A stretch of DNA of 64,000 nt, taken from the NCBI RefSeq assembly GCF_963576615.1, contig NC_088711.1, forward strand, positions 24,894,182 through 24,958,181, given 5' to 3'. The translations under genes and the position numbers were made by a program. This DNA comes from Watersipora subatra. Lineage: Eukaryota; Bryozoa; Gymnolaemata; Cheilostomatida; Watersiporidae. Below the pieces are notes generated by a model. That model was not told where the DNA came from. It saw only the letters and a program-made list of their open reading frames with translations, and searched no databases. The stretch's first letter is position 1. Each line of letters opens with the position of its first letter. Positions 10,632 to 22,883 of this stretch are shown piece after piece.

Positions 10632-12420
10632 CTACTGCATTCTATTACTATATTTTACCTCGAATTATGTTGAGATAAAGTTAAGGAGAATGGTTTGTTG
10701 AACCCTTTATGTTTACAGTTTGTTTTATCATAGAATAATACAATGGTAACTGTTTACGTAAGCCAGATTCAATACATTGAGCATGATAAGTTCTGCGCGT
10801 GACAGGCAGCGGTCTTATTCTGTACTGTATATTCCTGCAGAACTGCTGGAAAACTATAAAATCAAGTTTGTGGCCTGTCATTGCAGCTCCAACTTGCTTA
10901 AGCAATTTTAAACCAGCAGCTTATCAGTGATGATGCACATCCTGTACCTAAATAATTCTAGAGGGTTCTATGTCTATAACATGAAATTTATATGACTTGG
11001 TTTCTCTTTAACTTATAGGAAATATTACTATAAACAGTGCTATATATTTAGTGTCCCAATAAGCTTATCTTATGCACTTACAAGTGGAGAATAAAATTGA
11101 CCTCCTTTGCATATTACCACAATCAAATACATACATATATACATATACACATATATATAAATGTGTATACATATATATATATAAATGTATATATTAAAGA
11201 CCTCTTGTTTCACTAATGTTGTGCAAGTCAACAAATGATTAAGTTAGAGTGAACTGTTCATTGTTAGTTATGAGCACAATACTGTATGTGCCCACTGTTA
11301 GCTGAGTACTGTATATGCCCACCACTAGCTATGAATACCGTATATGCCCACTGATAGATGTATGTACTGTATATGCTCACCACTAGCTATGAGTACTGTA
11401 TATGCCCACTGACAGCTGTATGTACTGTATATGCCCACTGATGGCTGTATGTACTGTATATACCCACGGCTAGCTATGAGTGCCATGTGTGCCCACTGCA
11501 GCTACAAGACCCAGTGCCACTAAACTACACTCTCAACCATTGATTAAAATGCAATTGTTTGAATCAGTAGAATCCTTCAACACACTCAGGCATACGCAGA
11601 CATGCATTTTAATAATAGAATATTCACCCCTGCTATGTAGTACAGTGAAATTCTTCGAAACAATAGTCATGAGCATATCTCAAGTTTGCTGCACACCTAC
11701 ATGTATATATCAACCGACGTAATGCTGACTATATTGCAGCTACTGCCATTTATTTCAGTATATATAGTACCCCTTCTTTCCTCAGAACAAGAACAGGAAA
11801 GAAACAGGCAAACCACACCTACCCTTTGTAGCCTGACCATCAGTGACTGGATCCCTGTTTGAACCCCGACAACAGAGAGTATTGCATAAAGTTGCACACA
11901 ACCTCTCTGACCTGACAGCTGAGATACACTTGAACCAGTGGTGGAAGATGATCATACATACTTGTATAGGGGTTTACAAGGGTTGAAACTAAATAGCTGA
12001 TACTGCCACAAAGCTTCTTCAAATAGACTTTACCTAATAAGCCGATAGCCCTACCATACTTGACTAGCAAAATGAAAAAGTATGATGACACGGTTCTATA
12101 TTGTACAGTTTCAAAAACATAAAAACATATGTAGGTTTTTAATAACATCGATACAAAGCTTTCTATAGTAGATGATAATTCAGGAAATATCATAAAATAA
12201 TAAAAAAGTCATAGTAAATCGAAAAATATATAAATATTACGGCTCACGTTTGAAAAGCCGCAAAACAATTGTAAAGTGGCAGCTCCCAAGAACTCTCCTG
12301 TCAAACTCTATAAAGCATCTCACTCGGGTAATCTAAGCTCTAAAGTTTTAACAGTCTTTACAGGGAATAATATAGAATAATATATAATAGAGAATAATAT
12401 ATACTCTTCAGTAAATACAA
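10632..12420. other. gap between the Death-domain and actin-like genes
   Basis: No firm gene is seen here. Open stretches on the minus strand at 10,690-10,905 and 11,825-11,965 (the latter Cys-rich, followed by a GTAGGT donor) could be upstream exons of the Death-domain gene, but their phases do not link cleanly to the exon at 10631. A TA/TG-rich run lies at 11,120-11,190. Confidence 0.4.
11279..11480 (+). repeat. ~30-bp degenerate minisatellite
   Basis: About seven imperfect units are centred on GTACTGTATATGCCCACTG followed by a variable TAGCTATGA-like half. Confidence 0.85.
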
Positions 12421-15400
12421 TCAGAATAGTTGCCGTTCTAAGACTACCGGACCATATTCCTCATAGTCTGCTTTAGTCCTGCAGAGGTTGGGGAACACGG
12501 ACAGAGAGGCCAACACCGAACCACCAATCCAGACCAAATAGGCTCCATCTCTAGCGACAACACGAAGCCTCCGCTTTCCAAACATGAGTTTTCTTATCTC
12601 GATGTCTAGCCGCTCAGCAAACCCTAAAATTCAATCAAATCTAACCTTATCAAATTATAGCAGGAATGACAGGATCATTTAAAAAGACAAGCCAAGTATT
12701 AGTCAATGTCACATCGCACAGCGTTTTCCACACACCATTATTATTATTATTGAGTATTTTATTTATAGGCTTTTACACTTGCATTATTTACTGAACCTGT
12801 TTTATGGGCTGCAACCAATATGGCTTCAGTCATATACAAACTGCTTCAAGTACTATTTAGATGATAGTAAGATAAAACAACTCCTCTTTTATACAAACTA
12901 GCAGTAAGCCCAGCAATTCCTGAAATTGCTTTCATTTTCACAATCAGAGAGCAGATGGATTTTCACAATCAGAACCGGCAGATGGATTTTCACAATCAGA
13001 GCCAGCAGATGGATTTTCAGACTAGTTCTCTAGGAACCAGACAAAGTTTTAAAATAAAGTATTTTTAGCGACCTGGCGGAGTATATGTGTGTGAAGTTTG
13101 GATGAAATTGGCCAAAAAAGAAACACAGCGTTTAATTGGACACACACACACACGCACGCACGCACGCACACACACGCATGCACACATGCAAAATGATAAA
13201 ATGGCATTTATTAATATGGAAACCATTATCTGTATTTACACAACACAATTATATTAAAAAAGAACGAAGCTCTTAACTGTGAAAGCACTGAAATTGACAA
13301 ATGTGGTAAAACTTTTGCATTTATCTTTTCAGAGATGATGTAATCAGCATTTTAACGTTATTACCAACTCGCCACTTTACAGACTAAAGCTTTAATTGTA
13401 GCAATAAGAAGTAATGAATGACATAAGAACCCTTATGTTTAGACATAAGTAATATCTATGCCAAAGAGGAATAGCGAGGCACTCATAATCTATGAGAATG
13501 CAATGAGAGAGGTGAACGACTCCTTGGCCACTGGCTATATTATACTCTGGTGCAGAAGCTGGCCAGTACCTACTGGTGCTACCTACTTCTCACTCACAGC
13601 CAGTCACCTCTATCTCGTGTCAATGCTGCCAATAACAAACAGCGAGACCAACTTCACACTCACAGCCAGTCAACTCTATCTCGTGTCAATGCTGCCAATA
13701 ACAAACAGCGAGACCTACTTCTCACTCACAGCCAGTCACCTCTATCTCGTGTCAATGCTGCCAATAACAAACAACGAGACCTACTTCACACTCACAGCCA
13801 GTCAACTCTATCTCGTGTCAATGCTGCCAATAACAAACAGCGAGACCTATTTCACACTCACAGCCAGTCACCTCTATCTCGTGTCAATGCTGCCAATAAC
13901 AAACAGCGAGCTATATAAGGTTTAGATAAGGTATAGTTGAGCTAAGGCGCTATCAGGAAATTACAGTTGAAAGCCCTATAATAAGGGGCAGTACTACGAA
14001 GCCAGAGATCCAGTTATAAGCTCACCTGGAAAGAGAGTACCGCCCCCGGACACGATGATGTTGACGGAAAGATCACGTCTCATGTCGATATCACAGTCTT
14101 GGAGACAAGCGGATACCATTTGATGTACACCTAGGACTGCCTCTCCGGCCTCTGGACCTGTAAAATGCACCAAACATATATATCAATTCATGCCTAGTAC
14201 AACTCCTCTATGCATTGGCAAATAAAGAGGAAGGATTGGAAGGAAGGCCATAATTTCTATCAGAGAACACAGCATTCAACTGCACTACTGTCTTTATGCG
14301 TTTATGTTCCTTATGAAAGGAATCTTAATGAATTGAGTTATCTTAAACTTATTAGCCAGGCTCATGCCCTTTGACCTTAAGTTACAAAACTTTATCACAG
14401 ACTACTGGTAACCTTTTTCCATCTTTTCCCATAAATTCATCTCTTTGGAAAGTAATACGTGTCCTCTCAAGTTGCGACCATTTGTTAAGGCATGTCACTC
14501 CTATCATGTCCACTCAAGTTGCGACCATTTGTTAAGGCATGTCACTCCTGTCGTGTCCACTCAAGTTGCGACCATTTGTTAAGGCATGTCACTCCTATCA
14601 TGTCCACTCAAGTTGCGACCATTTGTTAAGGCATGTCACTCCTATCATGTCCACTCAAGTTGCGGCCATTTGTTAAGGCATGTCACTCCTGTCGTGTCCA
14701 CTCAAGTTGCGACCATTTGTTAAGGCATGTCACTCCTATCGTGTCCACTCAAGTTGCGACCATTTGTTAAGGCATGTCACTCCTATGGTGTCCACTCAAG
14801 TTGCGACCATTTGTTAAGGCATGTCACTCCTATCGTGTCCACTCAAGTTGCGACCATTTGTTAAGGCGTGTCCACTCAAGTCGAGTGGAGTTGCAATGTT
14901 CCAAGTTGCATGTTACTCTTGCATTTTATCTGAATGCCCAGATGCTACGGTTTCTAATTGGTATATTATTTCACAGAGTGAATATGTCCACTCTACATGC
15001 GGGTGCATGGAGTATAGCACAACACAAAATAGTTGTGATGAAGCGCTCATGGTCAAGGTCATATACCTGAGTGACTAAAGTTTGGTTTCTTCAACCTGGT
15101 AAGCTATTCACTGCACACAGACCAGATTTCTGTTGATCTATGAAAGTCACTCACAGTAAAAAAACCTAAAAGAATGTTGTTATTGCAGATTGCAAGGTGC
15201 CAGTTTTAGTTTTCAAGGTGATATCTAATGAAAGGTCCAACTTCATCTCAAACTCATAATTATGCACCTCAGGCTCATCAACAAGTATAAATCCTTTCGA
15301 AGGGCTTAAATTCTGTGATACAATTAAACAGGGTTCTGTATAAAACTAAACATGTTTGCATGATGATTTCTACCAAAGCAGTGCTCATCATTTGAGGTGC

Positions 15401-18400
15401 TTCAGGGTTTCAAGTGAAGATGTAAAAAGCTTTATGTACAACTTCATATGGACTCTCTGCTTTTCATCATTTATTGTTCAAAAGTTTATAGAAGGAAATG
15501 ATCCACAGTTTCCCTTATTTCACACCTACTGGTGATATTTAGCCAATAAATCAAGTATACAATAACTTTCATCCAAGAAGTGATAACTCCATACAAACAA
15601 TCTCAGTAGTTGTATGATCTCAGGAAGTTAGTGACCAGACTTAATTTACCAATGCAAGATGTCGTGTCACATTGTTTTAGCACACTTTGTTTTAGCACAA
15701 ACAAGCATACCGTACAATGTTCAATTGAACGCCACCACTATTTGACCGCCACCTTGACAGATGGGTTAAAAATAGAGCGCCATGGCATTTAATAAGAGGT
15801 TTTATGGTATTCACGTAATGATATACAAATTGTACCCATACACATGCAAACAAATAAGCAAGCACGCAGATGAGTGCCGTTTGATAGGTCTATAAGGACA
15901 TGTCTAAACACTCCAACAAGTGCACCAAGACAACCGAGATGAAGGTGTACACCTTGTATAGCAGTACACTCATGTTAACATACCAACTGCAATCACACAC
16001 ATGATGCCAGCAATCGCTGTAGTCAAGTATGTTTCTAATAAGTACCTAATGGATAGACTTCTATGGAGGCTGCTAGAAAGAACTACTAACAATGTGACTA
16101 CTTTGATTTACTTACTGTGCAAAGCTGGCTGGAACATGCACTCTGGAACCCTGAACCTCTCGTTGCCTACTGTCACGACGGAACCATCCGGAAGCTCATA
16201 AGATTTCTCAGTAGATGAGGAGGTACTAGAGGCTATCATTTCCTGTTCAAAGTCTAAAGCTGTGTAACAGAGTTTTTCCTTCATGTCTCTCACTATTTCC
16301 ATCTCAGCTGAAAACACAACACGACTCTTTAAATATTTTAGACAGTTAATAATATATCATAATATTAACTGTATTTTAATATTAACTGTAACTAATATTA
16401 TTGTATTTTAAACTGTTGAACACATAGCATAACTCTATTGTATTTCTATTCATTTTCTCATTATTTCCATCTCAGCTGATTGCATGGTGTTACAGCATTA
16501 GTGAAAACGATATCGTTAGCTGTATTAAAATTAATTTTATTATAACAAATAGTCTGTAACTATAAGAAGCCTTTTAATGAACACTCTTGTATAAAAAGTG
16601 AAATCCCACAGCAATGTTGATGGGCAGGATCAGCTCAGTGCACATGCTACATCACATAAGAATGTTCCAGAACAACAAATAATAACAGAAGGACAGTTCA
16701 CAAAAAAGACGTGAAACTCACCTGTAGTAGAAAACGTAAATCCCTTAGATCTCAGCAGTGTGGAGAGATGAGTGGTTAAATCTCTACCTCCAAAGTCAAA
16801 CCTCTTAATAGCGTGTGGATCAGTATAACCTGTAACAACAAGTGGATCAGTACAACCTGTAGCAACAAGTGGATCAGTACAACCTGTAAAAACATGTGGA
16901 TCAGTAGAACCTGTAACAGCATGTATATTAGTATAACCTGTAACAACATGTAGATCAGTATAACCTGTAATAACATGTAGATCAGTATAACCTGTAACAG
17001 CATGTATATTAGTATAACCTGTAACAACGTGTATATCAGTATAACCTGTAACAATATTTATACCAGTATAACCTGTAACAATATGTATATCAGTATAACC
17101 TGTAACAGCATGTTGATCAGCATAACCTGTAACAATATGTATATCAGTATAACCTGTAACAACTTGTATATCAGTATAACCTGTAACAATATTTATACCA
17201 GTATAACCTGTAACAATATGTATATCAGTATAACCTGTAACAGCATGTTGATCAGCATAACCTGTAACAATATGTATATCAGTATAACCTGTAACAACAT
17301 GTATATCAGTATAACTTGTAACAATATGTATATCAGTATAACCTGTAACAATACGTATACCAGTATAACCTGTAACAAGATGTATACCAGTATAACCTGT
17401 AACAATATGTAGATCAGTATAACCTGTAACAATACGTATACCAGTATAACCTGTAACAACATGTGGATCAGTATAAATCTGTGGAGCCTACACATACCAA
17501 ACTAGCAGTATATATAGTGTATGGCACTCACTACACATACCAAACTAGCAGTATATATAGTGTATGGCACTCACTACACATACCAAACTAACAGTATATA
17601 TAGTGTATGGCACTCACTACACATACCAAACTAGCAGTATATATAGTGTATGGCGCTCACTACACATACCAAACTAGCAGTATATATAGTGTATGGCACT
17701 CACAACACATACCAAACTAGCAGTATATATAGTGTATGGGGCTCACTACACATACCAAACTAGCAGTGTATATAGTGTATGGCACTCACTACACATACCA
17801 AACTAGCAGTATATATAGTGTATGGCACTCACTGCACATACCAAACTAGCAGTATATATAGTGTATGGCACTCACTACACATACCAAACTAGCAGTATAT
17901 ATAGTGTATGGCACTCACTACACATGCCAAACTAGCAATATATATAGTGTATGGCACTCACAGAGAAGCTGTTAATAGATCAAACTTTAAATTCTAAAGT
18001 ATCATAGTTTCTTCTGCTGACTCTGCCTTATTGGATCACAGAATCTCTAAATCAGAAGTTATTAGAAACTCTTGAACAAACAACTAAAGGTCTATCAATA
18101 TAAAAAGATTGATTTATGACATACCTTCATAGATAGGTACAACCTGGCACACTCCATCACCGCATTCAAGGGACACAGCCGAGACCCTGCCAGCAGCATA
18201 CACAGCCAGCATACCCGGATTGGCTATAGCCATTCGGGGTACTTGGAATTTTTCAAACAACACCTCTGACATCTTCTCCCTGTTACACCTGGGGTTAAGT
18301 GACGGTTCGGTTATTAGGAGAGAGGCTTCTGAGGGAGAGACCTGCAGCTTTGAATTGTACAGATAGTTCCAAACTTCTTCCATCGCGCACCAGTCTCTGA

Positions 18401-18796
18401 CAATACCATGTTCCATAGGATATGCAAGGCTCAACATATGCCTCTGTGACTGAGCGTGATCTCCAATATACCGGTCAGCTGCTGCTTCAATGCCCTGAGT
18501 ACAACGCACAGTATCAGAGTATCTACGGTGTGTAGAAGTGGAGTGAGAATGAAACTTGTGTATTAAAAACTTCACAACCCTTCCCTCACGTTATAAAAGT
18601 TTGTTAGAAACTAAACGCAATTTTATTTTATAGTATACATTTCCTTGACACCCACCTCAGCCTGCTTCAGTGTCCTAGCATTGCCAACTACATTAGGAAA
18701 GAGAACAGTGGGGGCTTCCAAACCAGCCATGCCTGCCTTGATGTTTCTAGAGCCATTATCAAGAACGACATGGGGTTCTTCTGCATCTTCTAAGCT
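12421..18796 (-). CDS. divergent actin-like gene with actin exon plan
   Basis: Six exons on the minus strand: 18796-18656, 18494-18125, 16829-16722, 16307-16116, 14157-14026 and 12623-12421 (TGA). They total 1146 bases including the stop, the same length as the two actins at 38.5 and 45.5 kb, and the splice phases are identical, so this is an actin paralogue. The ATP-binding landmarks are recognisable: [21 protein letters not shown] and SGGGTLFPG. Residues central to actin ATP hydrolysis differ: the position of Gln137 is Pro (IANPGM versus AIQAVM), His161 is Gln, and Asp154 is Glu. The C-terminus is ERQLF instead of HRKCF. Most exons are only about half identical to actin, but the 16307-16116 exon is nearly identical to it. 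The first exon opens with AGC after a TTAG acceptor where actin has ATG, so the start codon must lie in an unrecognised upstream exon or be lost. It may be a specialised actin-related protein or a decaying gene with open frames. Confidence 0.85.
12937..13190 (+). repeat. 30-bp triplicate and CA/CG microsatellite
   Basis: Three copies of a roughly 30-bp unit (TTTTCACAATCAGAGCCAGC followed by AGATGGA) at 12,937-13,020 are followed at 13,140-13,190 by a CACA/CGCA dinucleotide tract. Both lie in the last intron of the actin-like gene. The linking text (GTTTGGATGAAATTGGCC before the CA tract) resembles a transposon 3' tail, but I cannot name the family. Confidence 0.75.
13578..13916 (+). repeat. 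66-bp minisatellite
   Basis: About five copies of a 66-bp unit contain CTCGTGTCAATGCTGCCAAT. They lie in the last intron of the actin-like gene. The period is a multiple of three, so the open frames here are artefacts. Confidence 0.95.
14466..14884 (+). repeat. 47-bp minisatellite
   Basis: Nine copies of a 47-bp unit beginning CTCAAGTTGCGACCATTTGT recur at 14466, 14513, 14560 and so on. They lie in the intron between the 16307-16116 and 14157-14026 exons of the actin-like gene. Copies differ at only a few sites. Confidence 0.95.
16120..16450 (-). other. gene-conversion tract from a true actin gene
   Basis: The exon at 16307-16116 differs from actin B exon 46293-46102 at about 11 of 192 positions by eye, five of them in the last five bases. 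The identity continues into the upstream intron (CTCTTTAAATATTTTAGACA) and, more patchily, to TAGCATAACTCTATTGTA near 16,440. The other exons of the gene are strongly diverged from actin. This pattern is expected of gene conversion or exon replacement limited to this stretch. Confidence 0.8.
16813..17476 (-). repeat. 27-bp minisatellite of repeated splice acceptors
   Basis: About 24 units of 27 bp begin inside the exon starting at 16829. On the minus strand each unit carries GTTACAG|GTTATACTGAT, which is the acceptor and first codons (GYTD) of that exon. The unit is nine codons, and in the exon's frame it reads G-Y-T-D-I-H-I-V-T-like peptides without stops in the units examined. The innermost acceptor gives an exon of exactly 108 bases, as in the two actin copies, and is therefore the presumed functional one. 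Confidence 0.92.
17491..17965 (+). repeat. 43-bp minisatellite
   Basis: About 11 highly similar copies of a 43-bp unit contain CACATACCAAACTAGCAGTA. The array follows directly on the 27-bp array, in the same intron of the actin-like gene. Confidence 0.95.
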
Positions 18797-21100
18797 CTAA
18801 CAAACGAAAGCAAATAGGAAGGCAGCTCCCGTGGCCATCATCATGGTTCATTATGTGAAGGAAGATTGAATCAATACAATGTGGAGTGAAAAACCTGCTA
18901 CCCTGTTTGAAAAGCGCTTAATAAGCAGTTTTCTAAGTGATTTGGCAGTCCCATAATGCATATGACAAAAGTTTGCGGGCGTTAACATCACATCATTTGT
19001 TAAACTGACACTGTCAATGTTGATTTGAAAATGCTCGTCCCGGCTAGTGAACCAATAGCAAACTATAGTTATTTATGAGCCCTTGCACATTTATTGGTGG
19101 TACAACTTTATTCGAATTTATTCTCGCTTTAAACAAATTACTTATTAAAAATACATTTACTAAATTATCAGTTCCATTTATTTTGATTTGAAATTAAATT
19201 ATTCTACTATAGCTAGCTATTGCCATTCTGGAATAGTAATAGCTATTCCAGACTGTATTTTACTAGCTGACCACAAAGAATCTTTTACTGCAAATCGTTA
19301 GTGAATCATATACAAACTTGCAATGTAATTTTCTTTAGGTTTCACACTTTTATATGTTAAATATATAAATAAATATAAAAGTAATATGGCTAAATATGTT
19401 AACCATCTTCTAGAGCGAGTAGCCCTAGTGCATAAAAATCCAAAATAATGACGAGCTAAAAGCAATGGCCTTGCCCTTTCTAAACTTCCTACCATGACTC
19501 TCTCGCAACTATCAGCTCTAAGTGGCCAGTACCAGTCCTCTCATATCCCCTGGTCAGCACCGATTGTGTAACAGTAGAGAATGGCAGTAAGCAACCTCCA
19601 TGCACTAATACTTTTATCAGACAGTTATAAACCTACAAGAGGTTGAAAAGTGCCACTAACCTCTGTTGTAAATACTCATGCCTGCCCACAATGCAGTGCA
19701 TTTATTATCATTGCACATTAGATCTTTAAACATGCCTTTGTGCTGAAAATTACATGTGCTATTGCAGTTTGACGCAAGCTCAAGTATATCATAGAGTAGA
19801 TGGCTAATACCATACATATGACTGTATGATACGAGTCAAATTAACGTTTTGAGTGATAGAGTGTGTGAGTCTTGTGGGAATATGACTCCGTAAATATCTG
19901 CCCAAAATAGTCTGTATGACAGATTATTAAAACAACCTTCCCCAAAACATATACATGTATAATTAAAAAATGGTTAAGCAGGGTATTGACAAAATACCTC
20001 AGGTGGCACTTTCAGTACAATCAATGAGAGTGCAAATGGTAATTTATCTTTTCTTAACGTCTTAAGTTTTGCTAGAACTCAAATGGCCTATATTGTTGTT
20101 TCAATTTTGCGATCAATGGGTCTCACAAAACAAAAATTCCCAATGAATTGATAAATAGGCAGAAAAAGGGAAACTTATTGACTTTTCATAAGATCATAAT
20201 CACATTGTTTTGAACAAAAAAATAGGCAACATAATTAGAAAAAAATTGAGTTGACCTGAGAGAGCTGATGTCAGAACCAAATATGCCAGCAGTGACAGTG
20301 ATATGAAATGAGAACAAATGGAAATGAAAGATGAAATGGTGAACAATGCCATTGCCGATCAAACCCAACCATCTGTGGCAGAGGCGTATACCACGGTTGA
20401 TGATACCACACAAACGATACACTACTACTACAGATGATGTTCCCCATACCTACATTGATCCTGACAACATCATGAAATTTGAACAAAAACCCTAATTGCA
20501 CATGCAGCAACAACCTGATGAATCTATCTTGTCCCATATCAAACTACAACACTCACTTACCACTCAAGTACTGAGCATACAAGATGACCAAATAACTGAT
20601 AAATCACTTTGATACAGTAACTTTGTTACACTAATTAACAAAAATCGCATCATACATTCACTATTTTGATTTTCTATTTCATTAAAGGGAGATGTTCATG
20701 AATGATACAATGGAACCATTGAAAACTATTCTCTAACATGTAACTTCCTATTAATTACAAACCAGGTTAATTACATGCACAAATGATCAGACAAGTCTTT
20801 GAAATTGACACACTTGCTGAAAGACGCAAGAAAACGAGACACACCCTCCTACTGCGTATTCCATCTAACGAAAAAAAACACACTGCACTGTCAAATTCAT
20901 ATGATGATCTGATACAAGGCCGATTGACATCCATGGTTTCCACCAGAGCTATGGTCAATAGAAAACCACATACAATATACACCAAGAAATCTGCCTACCA
21001 CAACAGCTGCTTAGCACAAACCGTTGGAGAACTTAAATCAGAGATCTTTTAACCCCGCACATAATCCATAAACTAACATTTCTAACACACTGCCCCTAAC
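18797..21100. other. 5' flank of the actin-like gene and unassigned sequence
   Basis: No certain exon or promoter box was found upstream of 18796. Between about 20,270 and 21,050 there are open or nearly open stretches, including a basic one at 20,783-21,050 with ERRKKTRHTLLLRIPS. These look like a worn fragment of a mobile-element ORF1-type protein, but no family can be named. Confidence 0.35.
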
Positions 21101-21289
21101 TGTAGGATATAGTAAGAACGGCATTGACCATAACGAAAAGTCACGAAGTACTGGCAAAGCTAGATGATAACTGACTGAGATACCCGAAGCGCTTCTTGTC
21201 TAGAATGGTGAGCCTACTGGACATGCTTCGGAGGCTTATACAAGACTTCTACTATTTAAGGTATAGCTTAAGGTTAAGCATATACTACA
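21101..21289 (+). repeat. left LTR of gypsy element 1
   Basis: Begins TGTAGGATATAGTAAG and ends in TACTACA, immediately before a TGGTGTCAGAA primer-binding-like sequence. Pairs with 26604-26793. Confidence 0.88.
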
Positions 21290-22883
21290 TGGTGTCAGAA
21301 GTGAACTACTAGAAGCCTAGTTGGCGAATTTGTAGGAATTCGTGGTATATTTAAGATACGAATCATAATCAGAAAGTTTGTAGGAACTTCTGTTGTTAAC
21401 ATTGGTACATTGTATTGAGTTGCTACTGTTTCTGCTGAGGTGCTTAGTAGCGAATTTGTAAGAACTCAATTATAACAAGTTTTTAGGAACTCTGGTACAA
21501 ATAAATCATATTGATTGGGGTTGTGCAAGAAATTGACATGACTGAAAGTAGAGAAGATCGTTTTGTGCAGAGATTAAATTTTAAAGGTGAAAATTTAGTA
21601 CTCAATTGGAAAGTTTTTAAAGCTCAATTTGAAATATTGAAAATTGATAAAAAATATTCAGAAATAGAGCCTGATCAACAGATTGCCAATTTGCTACTCT
21701 TAATGGGATATGATAGTGTGCCGATATATAATCAAATTCACCTTTCATGCTATGGAAGAAGGAAGAACCAAGACATTAGATAATGTAATAGCCATATTTG
21801 ATCGGCATTTTGAACAGGTAAAATTTTTTATTTTTGAACGAGTTAAGTTTAACAATATCAAGCAAGGAACTCAGTCTATCCATCAGTTTATTACACAAAT
21901 ACAGTCACAAGCAGACAACTGCGACTATGGAACAATTCGTGATGAAATGGTGAAGGATAGGATAGTTGTAGGAGTTGCTGACGATAAAATTAGGGAATAT
22001 TTAATAGATGTAGAGGACTTAGACCTGAATAAATGCATAACCAAAGCTAAACAGTATGTAAGCCACCATGCTCAGGCATCAAAGATGACAAGTCAGGAGC
22101 TGGGTATGAAAAATTTGGATACAGTCAAACAGTCCCAAAGCTTAGATTCTGTTAGACAATATAGGACAGGATATCAAGCTAGGTCAAATGATGATTATCG
22201 TCAGGATAGATTTAGTAGTCAGAGAAGACAAGGACAAAATAATGGTAAAGAAAGTCACACTTGGCCATGCCAAATAATGGCCAAGTGTGACTTTAGCAAT
22301 AAACCAGCTCATCCAAAAGATAGATATCCGGCCCGGAATTTGTTACATGTGCAAAGGTCGTGGACATTGGGCAAGGGCTAAGGTCTGTAAAGTAGGCTAC
22401 AAAAATAGAGCTGAGGACGTTGAGTGTGATGAACTAGAAGGTCTATTTTTGGGCGACTCCGAAGGACTAGATGGAGTGTCTGAATCACTAACTGAAACGT
22501 CAAAAGCTTGGTTAGCAGATATTAAGGTAAATACCTAAAAAATTAAATTTAAAATAGATACTGTAGCAGCAGTAACAGCTATTCTATCAGAATTTAAAAA
22601 GTTGTGAGCAATACAAGACACTCGAATAAAAGATTGAGAGGAGCAATAAACCATGAATTGGTTGTTATTGGTCAGGCAGTTGTAAAGTTGTCTACTGGAA
22701 GTAGACAAGTTGAGAAAACTGTGTACTTTGTAGACAATCTATGTAGTTTCGCCATTGTCGGGAAAGCCAGCAATAGCAACGTTAGGTTGATAGTTTGTAG
22801 GAACTGTAGAAAAAGCGAAAGGAAGTGATTGGAAAAAGGAGTATTCTAAACTGTTTGTAGGGTTAGGATCATTAGACACTAAA

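Noticed and set aside
13458-13925. 155-codon repetitive open frame on the plus strand
   Set aside because: It comes from the 66-bp repeat (a multiple of three) inside an intron of a minus-strand gene.
17002-17495. ITCNNMYIS-type and LLQVILIYM-type repeat proteins
   Set aside because: Other-frame readings of the 27-bp splice-acceptor array.
20783-21052. Basic 89-codon open frame
   Set aside because: Not called as a gene: no start context, no recognisable family, and the surroundings look decayed. It is mentioned only as a possible mobile-element scrap.
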